Source: Rhodovulum robiginosum (lineage in GTDB: Bacteria; Pseudomonadota; Alphaproteobacteria; Rhodobacterales; Rhodobacteraceae). From it: a stretch of DNA of 64,000 nt. The stretch lies in NCBI RefSeq assembly GCF_003944755.1, contig NZ_RWGU01000049.1:186001-250000 (forward strand), given 5' to 3'. Of this stretch, positions 1 through 7,948 are shown one piece after another. The notes beneath the pieces are model-generated. The model was not told the DNA's origin, made no database searches, and was given only the letters and a program-made list of their open reading frames with translations. Position numbers and translations under genes: made by a program. Position 1 is the first letter of the stretch. Each line of letters starts with the position of its first letter.

Positions 1-2043
1 GCCCAGCGCGGTGGCCAGTGCCGCATGGGCCGGACGAAACCGGTCGCGCGCCAAGGCGGGCAGGCGCAGCAGCGCCACGGCGACCAGCACCACCACCAGC
101 GTTTCGACCAGAAGCTGGGTGATCGCCACATCGGGCGCGCCGAACACGATAAAGACCAGCGCGGTGCCTATTCCCACCACCCCCAGCGCCGCGATCGCCG
201 CGATGCGCGAGGCGCTGCCCACCGTCAACCCGGCGCCGGCCAGCAGAAGGGCGGCCAGCGCCACATGCACCCAGGTTGCCCCGCTCACGTCGATGGCCAA
301 GGGCGGAAGCCCGCCCGCCATGATGCCCGCGGCGAGCCCCAGCAGGATCGTCGCGAAGGTGGCAAAGAGGTAATCGGTCAGCCGCCCGGTCTGGATCACG
401 CGGGTTTGCCATGCCGCCAGCGCCTTCAGCCCGTCAAGGAACCGGTCCCAGCCGGCATCGAGGCTGGGCAGGCGGCTGAACGCCGCCTCCAACGCCGAAC
501 GCAGCGGGCGGTGCCACGCATAAAACGCCAGGCCCAGCACGAAGGTCGTCGCGCTGAGCACCAGCGGCATATTGATCCCGGCCCAGAGCTTGAGTTCTTT
601 CACCTCGGCGGGTGTCCCGGTCAGTGACACGACCGTCGGGGCCACCAGCGCGCGCTGCAAGACATCTGGGTACAGCCCGAAGAGCGCCCCGAGAGCAGCC
701 AGGATCACGGGTCCCGACAGCATCGCCCAGGGCGCTTCGCCCGGGCTGCGGGGCAGGGGACCGCTGGCGGGTCGCCAGAAGGGGCGGAACGCCACCACGC
801 CCGCCACGGCCAGCATCAGCGCGTTGGACACCAGCACCGCGCCCGCCACCAAAACGGGTTCTGACGCGACGGCGAGCGCGCCCGCGTATTTCAACTCTTT
901 CCCGATGAAGCCCAGGAAGGGCGGGAAGCCGGCCATCGACATCGCGGCCACGGCGGCGGCAATCGCTGTGATCGGCATCGCGCGGCCCAGCCCGCCCAGC
1001 AGCTCGGCCTCGCGGGTGCCGGTCGCCTTGTCGATGCAGCCCACCACCAGAAAGAGCGCCGCCTTGTAAAGCGAATGCACGATCAGGAAGGTGGCGAACG
1101 CGGTCATCGCGTAGCCCGACTCCTGCCCCAGGAACAGCGTCAGCGTGCCCAGCGCCATCAGCGTGGTATAGGCCAGCGCCTGTTTCAGGTCGGTCTGGCG
1201 CAGCGCCAGCAGGCTTGCAAAGACCGCCGTCACCGCCCCCAGGATCGTGAGCGTCCACAGCCAGACACCGGTGCCCGACAGCGCCGGGTGCATCCGCGCC
1301 AGCAGGTAAATCCCGGCCTTGACCATGGTGGCCGAGTGCAAAAAGGCGCTGACCGGCGTGGGCGCGGCCATCGCGTTGGGCAGCCAGAAATGGAACGGCA
1401 CCTGCGCCGACTTGGTGAAGGCGCCCGCCAGCAGCAGCACCAGGATCGGCAGGTAGAGGGCATGCGCCTTCAGCGCGTCCCCCTGCGCCAGGATATCGGA
1501 TATCCGGGTGGTGCCGGCGGCAAAGCCCAGCAGGATCAGCCCGGCAAGGAAGGCCAGCCCCCCGGCGGCGGTCACGAACAGCGCCTGCAGCGCGTTGCGC
1601 CGGCTTGTCTCGGCCTCGTGCGAGAACCCGATCAGCAGGTAGGAGGTGAACGTGGTCAACTCCCAGAACACGAACAGCAGGATCAGGTCGTCGGCCAGCA
1701 CAAGCCCCAGCATCGAGACCATGAAGGCCGTCAGGTAAAGCGCGAAGCGTCCGTATTGCGGGTGCCCCGCGAGATAGGTGTTCGAGTAGAGCAGCACCAG
1801 CGCCCCGATCCCGCTGATCAACAGCGCAAAGGTCAGGCTGAGCCCGTCCACCAGCACCGCAAGCGAGAGGCCCAGCGAGGGCACCCAATCGGCCTGCCAG
1901 CGCAGCACCGATCCCGCGGCGACGGCCGGCAGCATCGAGGCGAAGCCCGCGAAAAGGGCCGCGGCCAGCACCACGGGCAGAACGCCCACCCAGCCGTTGC
2001 CGAGCGGCGCCGGCGCGGCGCTTTCGGAAGCGGGCGCGCTCAT
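1..2043 (-). CDS. mrpA: Mrp-type Na+/H+ antiporter subunit A, C-terminus cut by window edge
   Basis: Subunit A of the multi-subunit Mrp (Mnh/Pha) monovalent cation/proton antiporter, an inner-membrane relative of complex I subunit NuoL. The reading frame from the ATG at 2043 stays open for 681 codons to the left edge. It encodes an almost continuous series of hydrophobic helices and the family segment SATMVKAGIYLLAR near residue 235. The last ~80 visible residues (motif FGAPDVAITQLLVETLVVV) match the MrpA C-terminal/MbhD-type domain, which NuoL lacks. The start codon overlaps the stop of the upstream stress-protein gene by four bases (ATGA), so the two are probably translated together. Subunits B-G would be expected to the left, outside the window. 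Fusion to subunit B, as in rhizobial PhaAB, cannot be judged. Confidence 0.9.
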   Translation of the reverse strand, partial: MSAPASESAAPAPLGNGWVGVLPVVLAAALFAGFASMLPAVAAGSVLRWQADWVPSLGLSLAVLVDGLSLTFALLISGIGALVLLYSNTYLAGHPQYGRFALYLTAFMVSMLGLVLADDLILLFVFWELTTFTSYLLIGFSHEAETSRRNALQALFVTAAGGLAFLAGLILLGFAAGTTRISDILAQGDALKAHALYLPILVLLLAGAFTKSAQVPFHFWLPNAMAAPTPVSAFLHSATMVKAGIYLLARMHPALSGTGVWLWTLTILGAVTAVFASLLALRQTDLKQALAYTTLMALGTLTLFLGQESGYAMTAFATFLIVHSLYKAALFLVVGCIDKATGTREAELLGGLGRAMPITAIAAAVAAMSMAGFPPFLGFIGKELKYAGALAVASEPVLVAGAVLVSNALMLAVAGVVAFRPFWRPASGPLPRSPGEAPWAMLSGPVILAALGALFGLYPDVLQRALVAPTVVSLTGTPAEVKELKLWAGINMPLVLSATTFVLGLAFYAWHRPLRSALEAAFSRLPSLDAGWDRFLDGLKALAAWQTRVIQTGRLTDYLFATFATILLGLAAGIMAGGLPPLAIDVSGATWVHVALAALLLAGAGLTVGSASRIAAIAALGVVGIGTALVFIVFGAPDVAITQLLVETLVVVLVAVALLRLPALARDRFRPAHAALATALG

Positions 2044-3014
2044 GCCAGGGCCTCTTCGGTGATGCGGTCCAGCGTGACGGGCGAGACGAACCCTTTCGGT
2101 TTCACCGCCAGCACCGAGGCGGTGACGCGGTTCAGCACCGTCTCGGCGGTGTTGCCGATGAAAAACCCCTCGACGCTGGTGCGGGCAAGCGTGCCGATCA
2201 CGATGGTATCGATGCCCTCGGCGGCCACGTGTTCCAGGATCACGTCGGCCGCCATGCCCTTGATGTGCAGCACCCGCATCAGGTCGTTGTAGCGGGCGAA
2301 TTCGCCGGTCAGCTGCTGCAGGCGCGAGGCACTTTGCCGTTCTGCATTGGCGACAAGTTGGTCCACCTCTTCGGGCGGCACCTTGGCCAGGCTGTGGCGC
2401 AGGGTCGATTCCTCGGGCAGGTCCCAGACGTTCAGAACGTCGAGCCGCGCCTCGTCCTGCCGGGCCAGCGATGTGGCGAGCTCCATGATCGTGCGGTTCA
2501 GGCCGCCTTGCACCTTTTCGTCCGGGTCGGGGGCGACGGCGGCGAGGATGTGGCGCGCGCACGGTTCGGCGCTGGAATTCAGCACCCAGACCGGGCAGGG
2601 GCATTTTCGCATCAGGTGCATGTCGGGTCCGCGCAGAAACGGCTGCGCCGGGGCACGCTGGGCCCCCTTCACCACAAGGTCATGGCCGTCGCGCAGGACG
2701 CGGCGGATGATCTGGATAAACGGAATGCCCAACTGCACCGTGGTTCGGACGGGTACGTCCTGTTCGCGCAGGGGGGCTGCAAGCGCCTCCAGCCGCGCCC
2801 GATGTACGTCGATCACCTGGTCTTCGATCTCGTGCCCGCGCGCCCCGGGCAGCGCCGAGAAAAGCCGCGCCAGCTCGCCCTCGGCGGTTTCGACCACGTC
2901 GATCAGCGTAACTTCGGCGGTATTGGCCCTGGCCAGCCCGGCCACGCGGTCGAAGGCGCTCTCGAACGCGCTTTGCCCGTCGCAGACCACCAGTATGTTC
3001 TTGAAACGCTGCAT
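2040..3014 (-). CDS. Tandem universal stress protein (two Usp domains)
   Basis: A 324-residue cytoplasmic protein with two Usp folds, roughly residues 1-140 and 150-300. The first begins with the typical strand FKNILVVCDG. The second ends with a nucleotide-binding-type loop (VIGT...GFFIGNTAE), with Asn rather than Ser after the last glycine. Length and tandem layout resemble UspE-type proteins. I chose the ATG at 3014 because GAGGCAGGG lies just upstream and the Usp fold starts there; an in-frame start near 3068 would add about 18 unlikely residues. The gene overlaps mrpA by four bases, linking a stress sensor to cation/proton exchange, and is divergent from the OxyR-like regulator. Its partner or ligand is unknown. 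Confidence 0.88.
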   Translation of the reverse strand: MQRFKNILVVCDGQSAFESAFDRVAGLARANTAEVTLIDVVETAEGELARLFSALPGARGHEIEDQVIDVHRARLEALAAPLREQDVPVRTTVQLGIPFIQIIRRVLRDGHDLVVKGAQRAPAQPFLRGPDMHLMRKCPCPVWVLNSSAEPCARHILAAVAPDPDEKVQGGLNRTIMELATSLARQDEARLDVLNVWDLPEESTLRHSLAKVPPEEVDQLVANAERQSASRLQQLTGEFARYNDLMRVLHIKGMAADVILEHVAAEGIDTIVIGTLARTSVEGFFIGNTAETVLNRVTASVLAVKPKGFVSPVTLDRITEEALA

Positions 3015-3090
3015 CGACCCTGCCTCGTGATTTCCCAACCGAGGTAGACGCGGCGCCTGATTGATCAAATCGAAAATCGGGATACTATTG

Positions 3091-3105
3091 ATAGCTACAG
3101 TCTAT
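3091..3105. promoter_or_regulatory. OxyR/LysR-type operator, ATAG-N7-CTAT
   Basis: The sequence ATAGCTACAGTCTAT is an inverted repeat ATAG-N7-CTAT, the half-element of the known OxyR binding consensus and a good LysR T-N11-A box. It lies 12-26 bases before the start of the OxyR-like gene, next to its AAGAGG ribosome-binding site, in the intergenic region shared with the stress-protein/mrpA unit. Negative autoregulation is the natural reading. The second half-element expected one helical turn away is not evident. Confidence 0.5.
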
Positions 3106-3116
3106 AAGAGGTTCCG

Positions 3117-4037
3117 ATGCCCACCCTGCAACAGCTTCGCTATCTGGTCGCCGTGGCCGACACCCTGCATTTCCGCCGCGCGGCCGAGGCCTGCCACGTC
3201 ACCCAACCCACGCTCAGCACCCAGCTCAAGGCGCTGGAAGAGCGGCTGGGTGTCGAGCTGGTCGAGCGCAGCCGGGCCCGCGTCATCCTCACCCCGATCG
3301 GCCGCTCGATCGCCGAGCGCGGGCGCCGCGTGCTGCGCGATGTCGAGGAAATCCGGTCGATGGCGCGGGCCGACATGGCGGTGCTGGCCTCCACCATCCG
3401 GGCGGGCGTGGTGCAATCGCTGGGGTCGTACCTTTTGCCGCTGATCGTGCCCGACCTGCATGAAAGCCACCCCAAGCTGGGGCTCTACATGCGCGAGGGG
3501 TTGCCCGACATGCTGCTGCGCGGGCTCGACGAAGGCGCGCTCGACCTGCTGTTCTTCCCGATGCCGCTGAAGACCGTGGAGTTCGAAACCCTGTCGATCT
3601 TCCGCGAACCGATCCAGGTGGTGATGCCCTGCGATCACCGTCTTGCAGAGGCGCCGGATATCGAGCCGGGCCAGCTCAGGGGGGAACGGATCCTGTCGCT
3701 GGAGCCCGGGCACAAGCTCTACGAACAGGTACGGGCGCTTTGCGAGGAGTGCGGCGCAGAGCTGTCGCACGATTACGAGGGCACCAGCCTCGACACGCTG
3801 CGCCAGATGGTGGCCATGGGCATGGGGCTGTCGCTGATGCCGGCGCTTTACGTGAAATCCGAGGTTGCCCATCGGGATATCGTCGTGGCGCGCCCGTTCC
3901 GCGCCACGCCCCCCTCGCGTACCATCGGCATGGTCTGGCGCAAGGGAACGGCAAGAGAGGATGATTACCGCCTGCTGGCGCGGCTGATCTGCGGCATCCT
4001 GAAACGCCGCGCGCCGGAAATCACGGTGCTGGGCTAG
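3117..4037 (+). CDS. OxyR-like LysR regulator lacking the peroxidatic cysteine
   Basis: A 306-residue LysR-family transcription factor with an N-terminal winged HTH (residues 4-62) and a substrate-binding domain (about 90-295). The C-terminal half follows OxyR closely (LEPGH..., GTSLDTLRQMVA, MPALYV, SRTIGMVWR). In E. coli OxyR the sensor is Cys199 with resolving Cys208; aligned here, residue 200 is Lys and only Cys209 is kept, with another Cys at 212. The normal peroxide-driven disulfide therefore cannot form in the usual way. The gene has an AAGAGG ribosome-binding site and an ATAG-N7-CTAT box just upstream, and is divergent from the usp-mrpA unit, its most likely target. Either a rewired or a ligand-sensing OxyR paralogue; the true OxyR may lie elsewhere. 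Confidence 0.87.
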   Translation: MPTLQQLRYLVAVADTLHFRRAAEACHVTQPTLSTQLKALEERLGVELVERSRARVILTPIGRSIAERGRRVLRDVEEIRSMARADMAVLASTIRAGVVQSLGSYLLPLIVPDLHESHPKLGLYMREGLPDMLLRGLDEGALDLLFFPMPLKTVEFETLSIFREPIQVVMPCDHRLAEAPDIEPGQLRGERILSLEPGHKLYEQVRALCEECGAELSHDYEGTSLDTLRQMVAMGMGLSLMPALYVKSEVAHRDIVVARPFRATPPSRTIGMVWRKGTAREDDYRLLARLICGILKRRAPEITVLG

Positions 4038-4195
4038 GCGGCGGCCCGGTCAGGCCGCCGGTTGCGCGGTGGATGCCCTCTCGCAGCCCAGGCCCGGGCA
4101 ATACCCGCGAAAGACCGGGAAGCGAGCCTCGATCAGCTGACAATGCATTCCGACACCGACGGGCCGCATGTCGCACCCCGGGCGCGGCGGTCGCC

Positions 4196-4465
4196 TCATG
4201 GCGACTCATAGGAAAGCGGCAGGTTTCGGATCATCTTCTTGAGGTCCTCTCCGATCCGCAGGAGCCTCTCCCGCTCCTCCGGGCTTGTCGCGGTCTTTGC
4301 CATGGCCTGCCAGTGCTCGTGCCGGCGAAGCAGCTCATCGAGCGAATCGAGAAGCTCGGGGGTCGAGCTATCGGTGACGCTCTGCGCTTTCGCGCGGACC
4401 TGTTCGACCAGACGCGAAAGCTCTTTGCGTTTCGATGTGAGATCGTACCGGTCCGAACGGTCCAT
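4196..4465 (-). CDS. Small charged helical protein, 89 residues, unknown function
   Basis: Not recognised. The product is hydrophilic, rich in Arg, Lys, Glu and Leu, predicted almost fully helical, with no signal peptide or membrane segment. An amphipathic stretch (LLDSLDELLRRHEHWQAMAK) spans the middle. The start at 4465 is well supported: AAGGAGGGATC precedes it at ideal distance. The gene stands alone, convergent with the OxyR-like regulator and facing away from the next small gene at 4680. It belongs to a run of small orphan proteins up to 8.4 kb that look stress-related; that role is inferred from neighbours only. Confidence 0.6.
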   Translation of the reverse strand: MDRSDRYDLTSKRKELSRLVEQVRAKAQSVTDSSTPELLDSLDELLRRHEHWQAMAKTATSPEERERLLRIGEDLKKMIRNLPLSYESP

Positions 4466-4679
4466 TTTCGATCCCTCCTTGCCAGAGCGAACGGCGCCGG
4501 ACGATCCGGTGCCGCGACCGGGCCTTTGAATTAGGAACGTTCTGGCCGCTGAAGCGTTCCCTCAACGTAGGAATGAATTTCCGCCCTTCGTGGTGCGGCA
4601 TGACACCCCCCGACCGATGCTGCGCTCGGAACGTGCGGCGGCGGACCGCTCAATGACACTTGGATGAGAAAGTTTAGCA

Positions 4680-4850
4680 ATGACCCCTCCGGACACCGAC
4701 ATCAAAAAACAGAAACGCAGACACCGCCCTGTGATCGTTCTGGTCCTGGCAGCGTGTGCCGTGTTCGTGTTTGCCTCTCTGCTGTTCCTTTCGAGCCCGC
4801 TGGGGCCCGAGCCTGAAGAGGATGCAACACCCCAGACGGTGGAAGAATAG
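4680..4850 (+). CDS. 56-residue single-pass membrane protein
   Basis: A very small protein: a basic N-terminus (KKQKRRHR, residues 9-16), one hydrophobic segment (about 17-40: VIVLVLAACAVFVFASLLFL) and a short acidic tail (EPEEDATPQTVEE). The charge pattern predicts N-in topology with the acidic tail in the periplasm. No clear Shine-Dalgarno is visible; GATGAGAAAG lies about ten bases upstream. No family was recognised, although short single-pass proteins with a basic head are common in Rhodobacteraceae. It stands divergently from the 89-residue gene at 4196. Confidence 0.5.
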   Translation: MTPPDTDIKKQKRRHRPVIVLVLAACAVFVFASLLFLSSPLGPEPEEDATPQTVEE

Positions 4851-5020
4851 CGAAGGCTTGGTTCGCAGCAGCGCCGGCGGGCTGTCGATAGGGGCGGCCC
4901 GTCCCGTCCGCCAACCGCCAAGGCGCATGCGAGGCGCGCACGCGGGGTTCGCGCCGTTTCGGCGGGGTGGGGCCATTGCCGGCATCAATCCCTTCCGCTC
5001 CCTGGCCGGACTTCCAGAAA

Positions 5021-5176
5021 TCACGACCGCGCGGCCGTCTCCTCGCCGATGTCGACCTGGCTCTGGTCGGTGCCCGTCACCATGCCCGACAGACCGGTGA
5101 CCGGCTTTGGCACGCTGGCGTCGGACAACGTGGCGATCCAGGCGAAGTCGCCGTAGTGCCGAACGTCGAATTTCAT
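5021..5176 (-). CDS. Possible 51-residue protein of unknown function
   Basis: An open frame from ATG at 5176 to TGA at 5023-5021. It has a protein-like composition (MKFDVRHYGDFAWIATLSD, then a Thr/Gly/Val-rich middle and an acidic end), unlike the Arg/Ala/Pro-rich shadows seen elsewhere in this GC-rich DNA. The only upstream purine stretch, AGGGA, touches the start codon, which is poor spacing. It may be a real small gene or the degraded end of a larger one. The flanks (4851-5020 and 5177-5427) show no other supportable gene. Confidence 0.3.
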   Translation of the reverse strand: MKFDVRHYGDFAWIATLSDASVPKPVTGLSGMVTGTDQSQVDIGEETAARS

Positions 5177-5427
5177 TCCCTAACAGATCGTTATCGGCTT
5201 TATCTCATCCAAATCTTCCACTCACGTCAACGCAATCAGGGGCGCGCGAGCCGCCTAGATCGCCCGATCGATCTCCGAAACGGCCCGATTGAAATCGGCA
5301 CGTCAAGCCGGCCCGATGCACGGATCGCGGCAAGAATTCTGTCGACGACGTGATGGGTCTCAATCCTGCGGCTGTCTCCGTTGGTCTGGATTGCCGACGC
5401 GAACACCACTCACCCGGGCCTTGGGCG

Positions 5428-5772
5428 TTATCGCCGGAAGATCCGCGAGATACGCCGCGCAAGAGAGCTCATGCTGTAGCGGCGCAGGTCGGTGCGCTCG
5501 ACCACGCCATAATTGTGAACGTCAGGTGCGTCGGCGGGTTTATCGACATGCATTTCCGCCCTGGCCTGCAGGGCGACGATTGCCGCCTGCACCTCCTGGC
5601 CGGAGGGTCCCGCCGCGCGGCCGTCGGCCGTCCGTGCAAGCCAGCTCTGCAGCAGATCCAGCTTGACCTCGTAGCGGTAGCGCTGCGCGTCTACGATCTC
5701 CATCGGATCGTCGAAAAAGCGATCGGGCGCCTTCCGGAGTTCCTCTTGATTCATGCTGTCGCTGTCGGCCAT
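5428..5772 (-). CDS. Conserved hypothetical protein, 114 residues
   Basis: A soluble protein whose N-terminal half (EELRKAPDRFFDDPMEIV, then a basic YRYEVKLDLLQSWL segment) resembles a small alphaproteobacterial family I recall from rhizobia, in which a short helical protein directs 'D-P-x-x-V ... K-L-x-x-L-x-x-W'. Its function is unknown. The C-terminus is basic (RRYSMSSLARRISRIFRR), possibly membrane- or nucleic-acid-binding. The start at 5772 has GAAGGGAG at good distance. An internal Met at residue 7 (MNQEELRK) is an alternative start. It reads alone, leftward, in the small stress-type gene island. Confidence 0.6.
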   Translation of the reverse strand: MADSDSMNQEELRKAPDRFFDDPMEIVDAQRYRYEVKLDLLQSWLARTADGRAAGPSGQEVQAAIVALQARAEMHVDKPADAPDVHNYGVVERTDLRRYSMSSLARRISRIFRR

Positions 5773-6366
5773 GATCTCCCTTCCACGCCCAAGGCGCCAA
5801 GCGGTGTCGTCACCCGATCAACGCCTGACGCCGGGTTTGCGTTGCAAATGAACGCCGTCTTTTGAATGCCGGACGCTCTATCGAACGCCGGGCCTGGAAA
5901 ACGCCAGCGCGGCGAGCTTTTCGCCGGCGCGCGACCGACGGCTGCGCATTGATCCATCGGCAACTGCCGCAGGCCACGGGCGGGGTCGATGTCCGCCATC
6001 CAGGCGCCCTGCGACGCCCAGCGGCTCAGCTGCGGATCGACATCATTCAACTCGACATGTGGGTCCCGGCGCCAGCTCTTGTGGGATTTGTAGAAAGGTA
6101 TGATTTTCAGGATTTTAAAGAGCGATCTTGCCATAGGGAGCTGGTGTGAACCGTTGCCTGCTGCGCATGGTCCGCACCATGCAGTCCCGTACGAGATCCT
6201 CGGCCGCGACCGCGTGCCGGGCGAGCGATAGCGCGCAATCGTTGCGGGCGGACGTCTCGGTCGCCAGACCCGTTTCGAACGTCCCGGTACGGTCGCCCGG
6301 CGACCCGGTGCATGGACGGGTGGCGTATCCGGCACCGAACGCCGCGCCCGAAAACCACCTCAGGGC
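5773..6366. other. Intergenic region without a supportable gene
   Basis: About 600 bases between the 114-residue gene and the end of the ion channel gene. The only long leftward frame, from an ATG at 6134 to 5751, has no ribosome-binding site and overlaps the neighbouring gene. Several rightward frames are Arg/Ala-rich. A short AT-richer patch at about 6095-6125 interrupts the otherwise GC-rich DNA. I see no clear hairpin, repeat or RNA gene. Confidence 0.5.
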
Positions 6367-7146
6367 CTACGCCCCGTCGCTGCCCGTGGTCTCGATCTTC
6401 AGGGATTCGCCGCAATGCTTGCAGTGGATCGCATCGGGGTCATGGCGGTTCAACCCGCATTCTGGGCATTTGTACTTGATCTTGGAGGGCTGGAATATGG
6501 CGCGCGCCAGCTGCACGAACAGCGCAACGCCAACGACCATGATGAACACGCTCAAAAGCTTGCCGCCCGGCGAGGCCAGCGTGATGTCGCCGAACCCTGT
6601 CGTCGTCAGTGTCGCAACCGTGAAATACAACGCGTCGATATAGCCCGCCAGGCCGTCATGCGCATCGAACGCCAGCACGAAGACCAGCGAGGTGGTGACG
6701 AAGATGAAGACGATCAGATTGACAGCGGCAAGCACCGCATCCTCGTGTTGGCGGAAAAACAGGCTCTCGCGCCTGAGGTCACGCAAAAGGTGGTAGGAAT
6801 GGATCAGGCGCAGACCGCGCAGGATGCGCAGGAAGGCGAGGTTTTCCGAAAATAGCGGCGCAAGCAGCAGCGATGCGACGACGATTGCGTCGGCCAGGGT
6901 GTAGATGCGTCGCAACTCCCGGCCCCGGTTCTCCGAAATCCAGAGCCGCGCCGAGAAGTCCAGCAGGATCAGGATGCCGAGTACCGTGTTCAACCCGGTG
7001 GTGAGAGGCGATACCGGCAACGCCGCCGTGGCGATGAAATAGACGATACTCATCGCGTCGAAGGCGATGAGCCCATAGCGAAACCTGCGGGCCTGCTTGC
7101 TGCGCCCGGTGTAAAGCAGACGTACTGTGCGTTGAAATTCCTCCAT
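6367..7146 (-). CDS. Voltage-sensor-type ion channel with C-terminal zinc ribbon
   Basis: A 259-residue six-helix channel subunit of the Kv/Kch type. Helices S1-S4 span about residues 27-126; S4 carries spaced arginines (FLRILRGLRLIHSYHLLRDLRR has too many residues for chance, R107-R126). S5 is about 140-160. The pore loop has the filter TTGFGD (182-187), close to the K+ filter TVGYGD; S6 is about 196-215. After S6 comes a compact zinc ribbon: Cys227-x2-Cys230 and Cys242-x2-Cys245. Cytoplasmic RCK domains are usual in K+ channels, so a metal-binding ribbon as the only cytosolic domain is unusual. It could sense zinc or redox state (inference). The gene is divergent from the ferritin-like gene at 7412. 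Confidence 0.88.
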   Translation of the reverse strand: MEEFQRTVRLLYTGRSKQARRFRYGLIAFDAMSIVYFIATAALPVSPLTTGLNTVLGILILLDFSARLWISENRGRELRRIYTLADAIVVASLLLAPLFSENLAFLRILRGLRLIHSYHLLRDLRRESLFFRQHEDAVLAAVNLIVFIFVTTSLVFVLAFDAHDGLAGYIDALYFTVATLTTTGFGDITLASPGGKLLSVFIMVVGVALFVQLARAIFQPSKIKYKCPECGLNRHDPDAIHCKHCGESLKIETTGSDGA

Positions 7147-7411
7147 GGCGATACCCTAGCCGATCTGCGCCCGGTTGCGAATGAAACGAGCTGCGCTTGG
7201 CACGGGACCGAGGCCTCCACACGCCACCTCTCGACTCCGAAGGCCGAGGGCGTTGTCGACAGGTCTTTCCGTCCCATGGAACTGCCCGCGGTCGCTTACG
7301 TTGACTCCATTGAAGGTTGAGGCGGTCGCGGCATCGGCACGGGCGTTCGCCCGACGCGGATGTGCGCCCACCGCGCCGTCTCGGCAGGCTTGAACGGACG
7401 GAGGTTCCATC

Positions 7412-7900
7412 ATGGCGGTTGTCGGCCTTCGGGCATTGTATCTCAGCGAACTGCAAGAGGCCCGGTCCTTTGAGGAAAAGACGGCCAAGGCATTCGACCA
7501 ACTCGCCACGCTGGCGACCGATACGGACCTGAAAGAGTTTTTTCTGGGCGAGGCCGACAACAGCCGTCGCCATGCGGCGCGTATCGCCAGGCTGCTGGAC
7601 ACGCACGGGGCCGATCCGTCGCTGCACGAGGATCAGGCGATGATCGCCATTCTGGACGAGGCGATCGCCTGGGCCGGGCAAATCGACCCCGCCGCCGCGC
7701 GGGACGCGGCGCTTGTTGCCTCGGCACAGCGCGTTCTGCATTACGAAATGGCGGTCTATGGCGCGCTTTTCGCATGGGCCAAGCAGCAAGGCCTGGCCGA
7801 TGCCAAGACCCTCGAAAGCAATCTGGAAAAGGCAAGAAAGGCGGACGCCAAGCTGAATGTGCTGGCCGCCGCTTCGATCTATGCGCAGGCCGCAGCCTGA
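7412..7900 (+). CDS. YciE/YciF-type ferritin-like protein (DUF892)
   Basis: A 162-residue four-helix-bundle protein of the DUF892 (YciE/YciF) family. These proteins are often stress-induced and their enzymatic role is unsettled. The pattern LYLSELQEARSFEEK, LKEFFLGEADNSRRHAARI, then LDEAIAWAGQ and VLHYEMAVYGALFAWAKQQG gives spaced Glu and His residues suitable as a di-iron site. Family lengths are about 160-170, so it is complete. GGACGGAGG lies upstream of the ATG with good spacing. It is followed 48 bases later by the PsiE-type gene, probably in one transcript. Confidence 0.85.
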   Translation: MAVVGLRALYLSELQEARSFEEKTAKAFDQLATLATDTDLKEFFLGEADNSRRHAARIARLLDTHGADPSLHEDQAMIAILDEAIAWAGQIDPAAARDAALVASAQRVLHYEMAVYGALFAWAKQQGLADAKTLESNLEKARKADAKLNVLAAASIYAQAAA

Positions 7901-7948
7901 GCTTTAACGCAAAAAGGGCAGCCGGCGCCTGCCCCAAAGGAGTAAAAC

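Noticed and set aside
434-1888. Open frame of 484 codons on the minus strand, overlapping the antiporter
   Set aside because: Arg/Ala/Gly-rich translation with no family features; the overlapping frame starting at 2043 gives a complete MrpA-type sequence.
1-2043. Assignment as NADH-quinone oxidoreductase subunit L
   Set aside because: The C-terminal MbhD-like part and linkage to a Usp gene fit Mrp subunit A; no other nuo gene is present.
5751-6134. Leftward frame from ATG 6134, about 127 codons
   Set aside because: No ribosome-binding site, overlaps the start of the next gene, and ends in Arg/Pro-rich sequence without a fold pattern.
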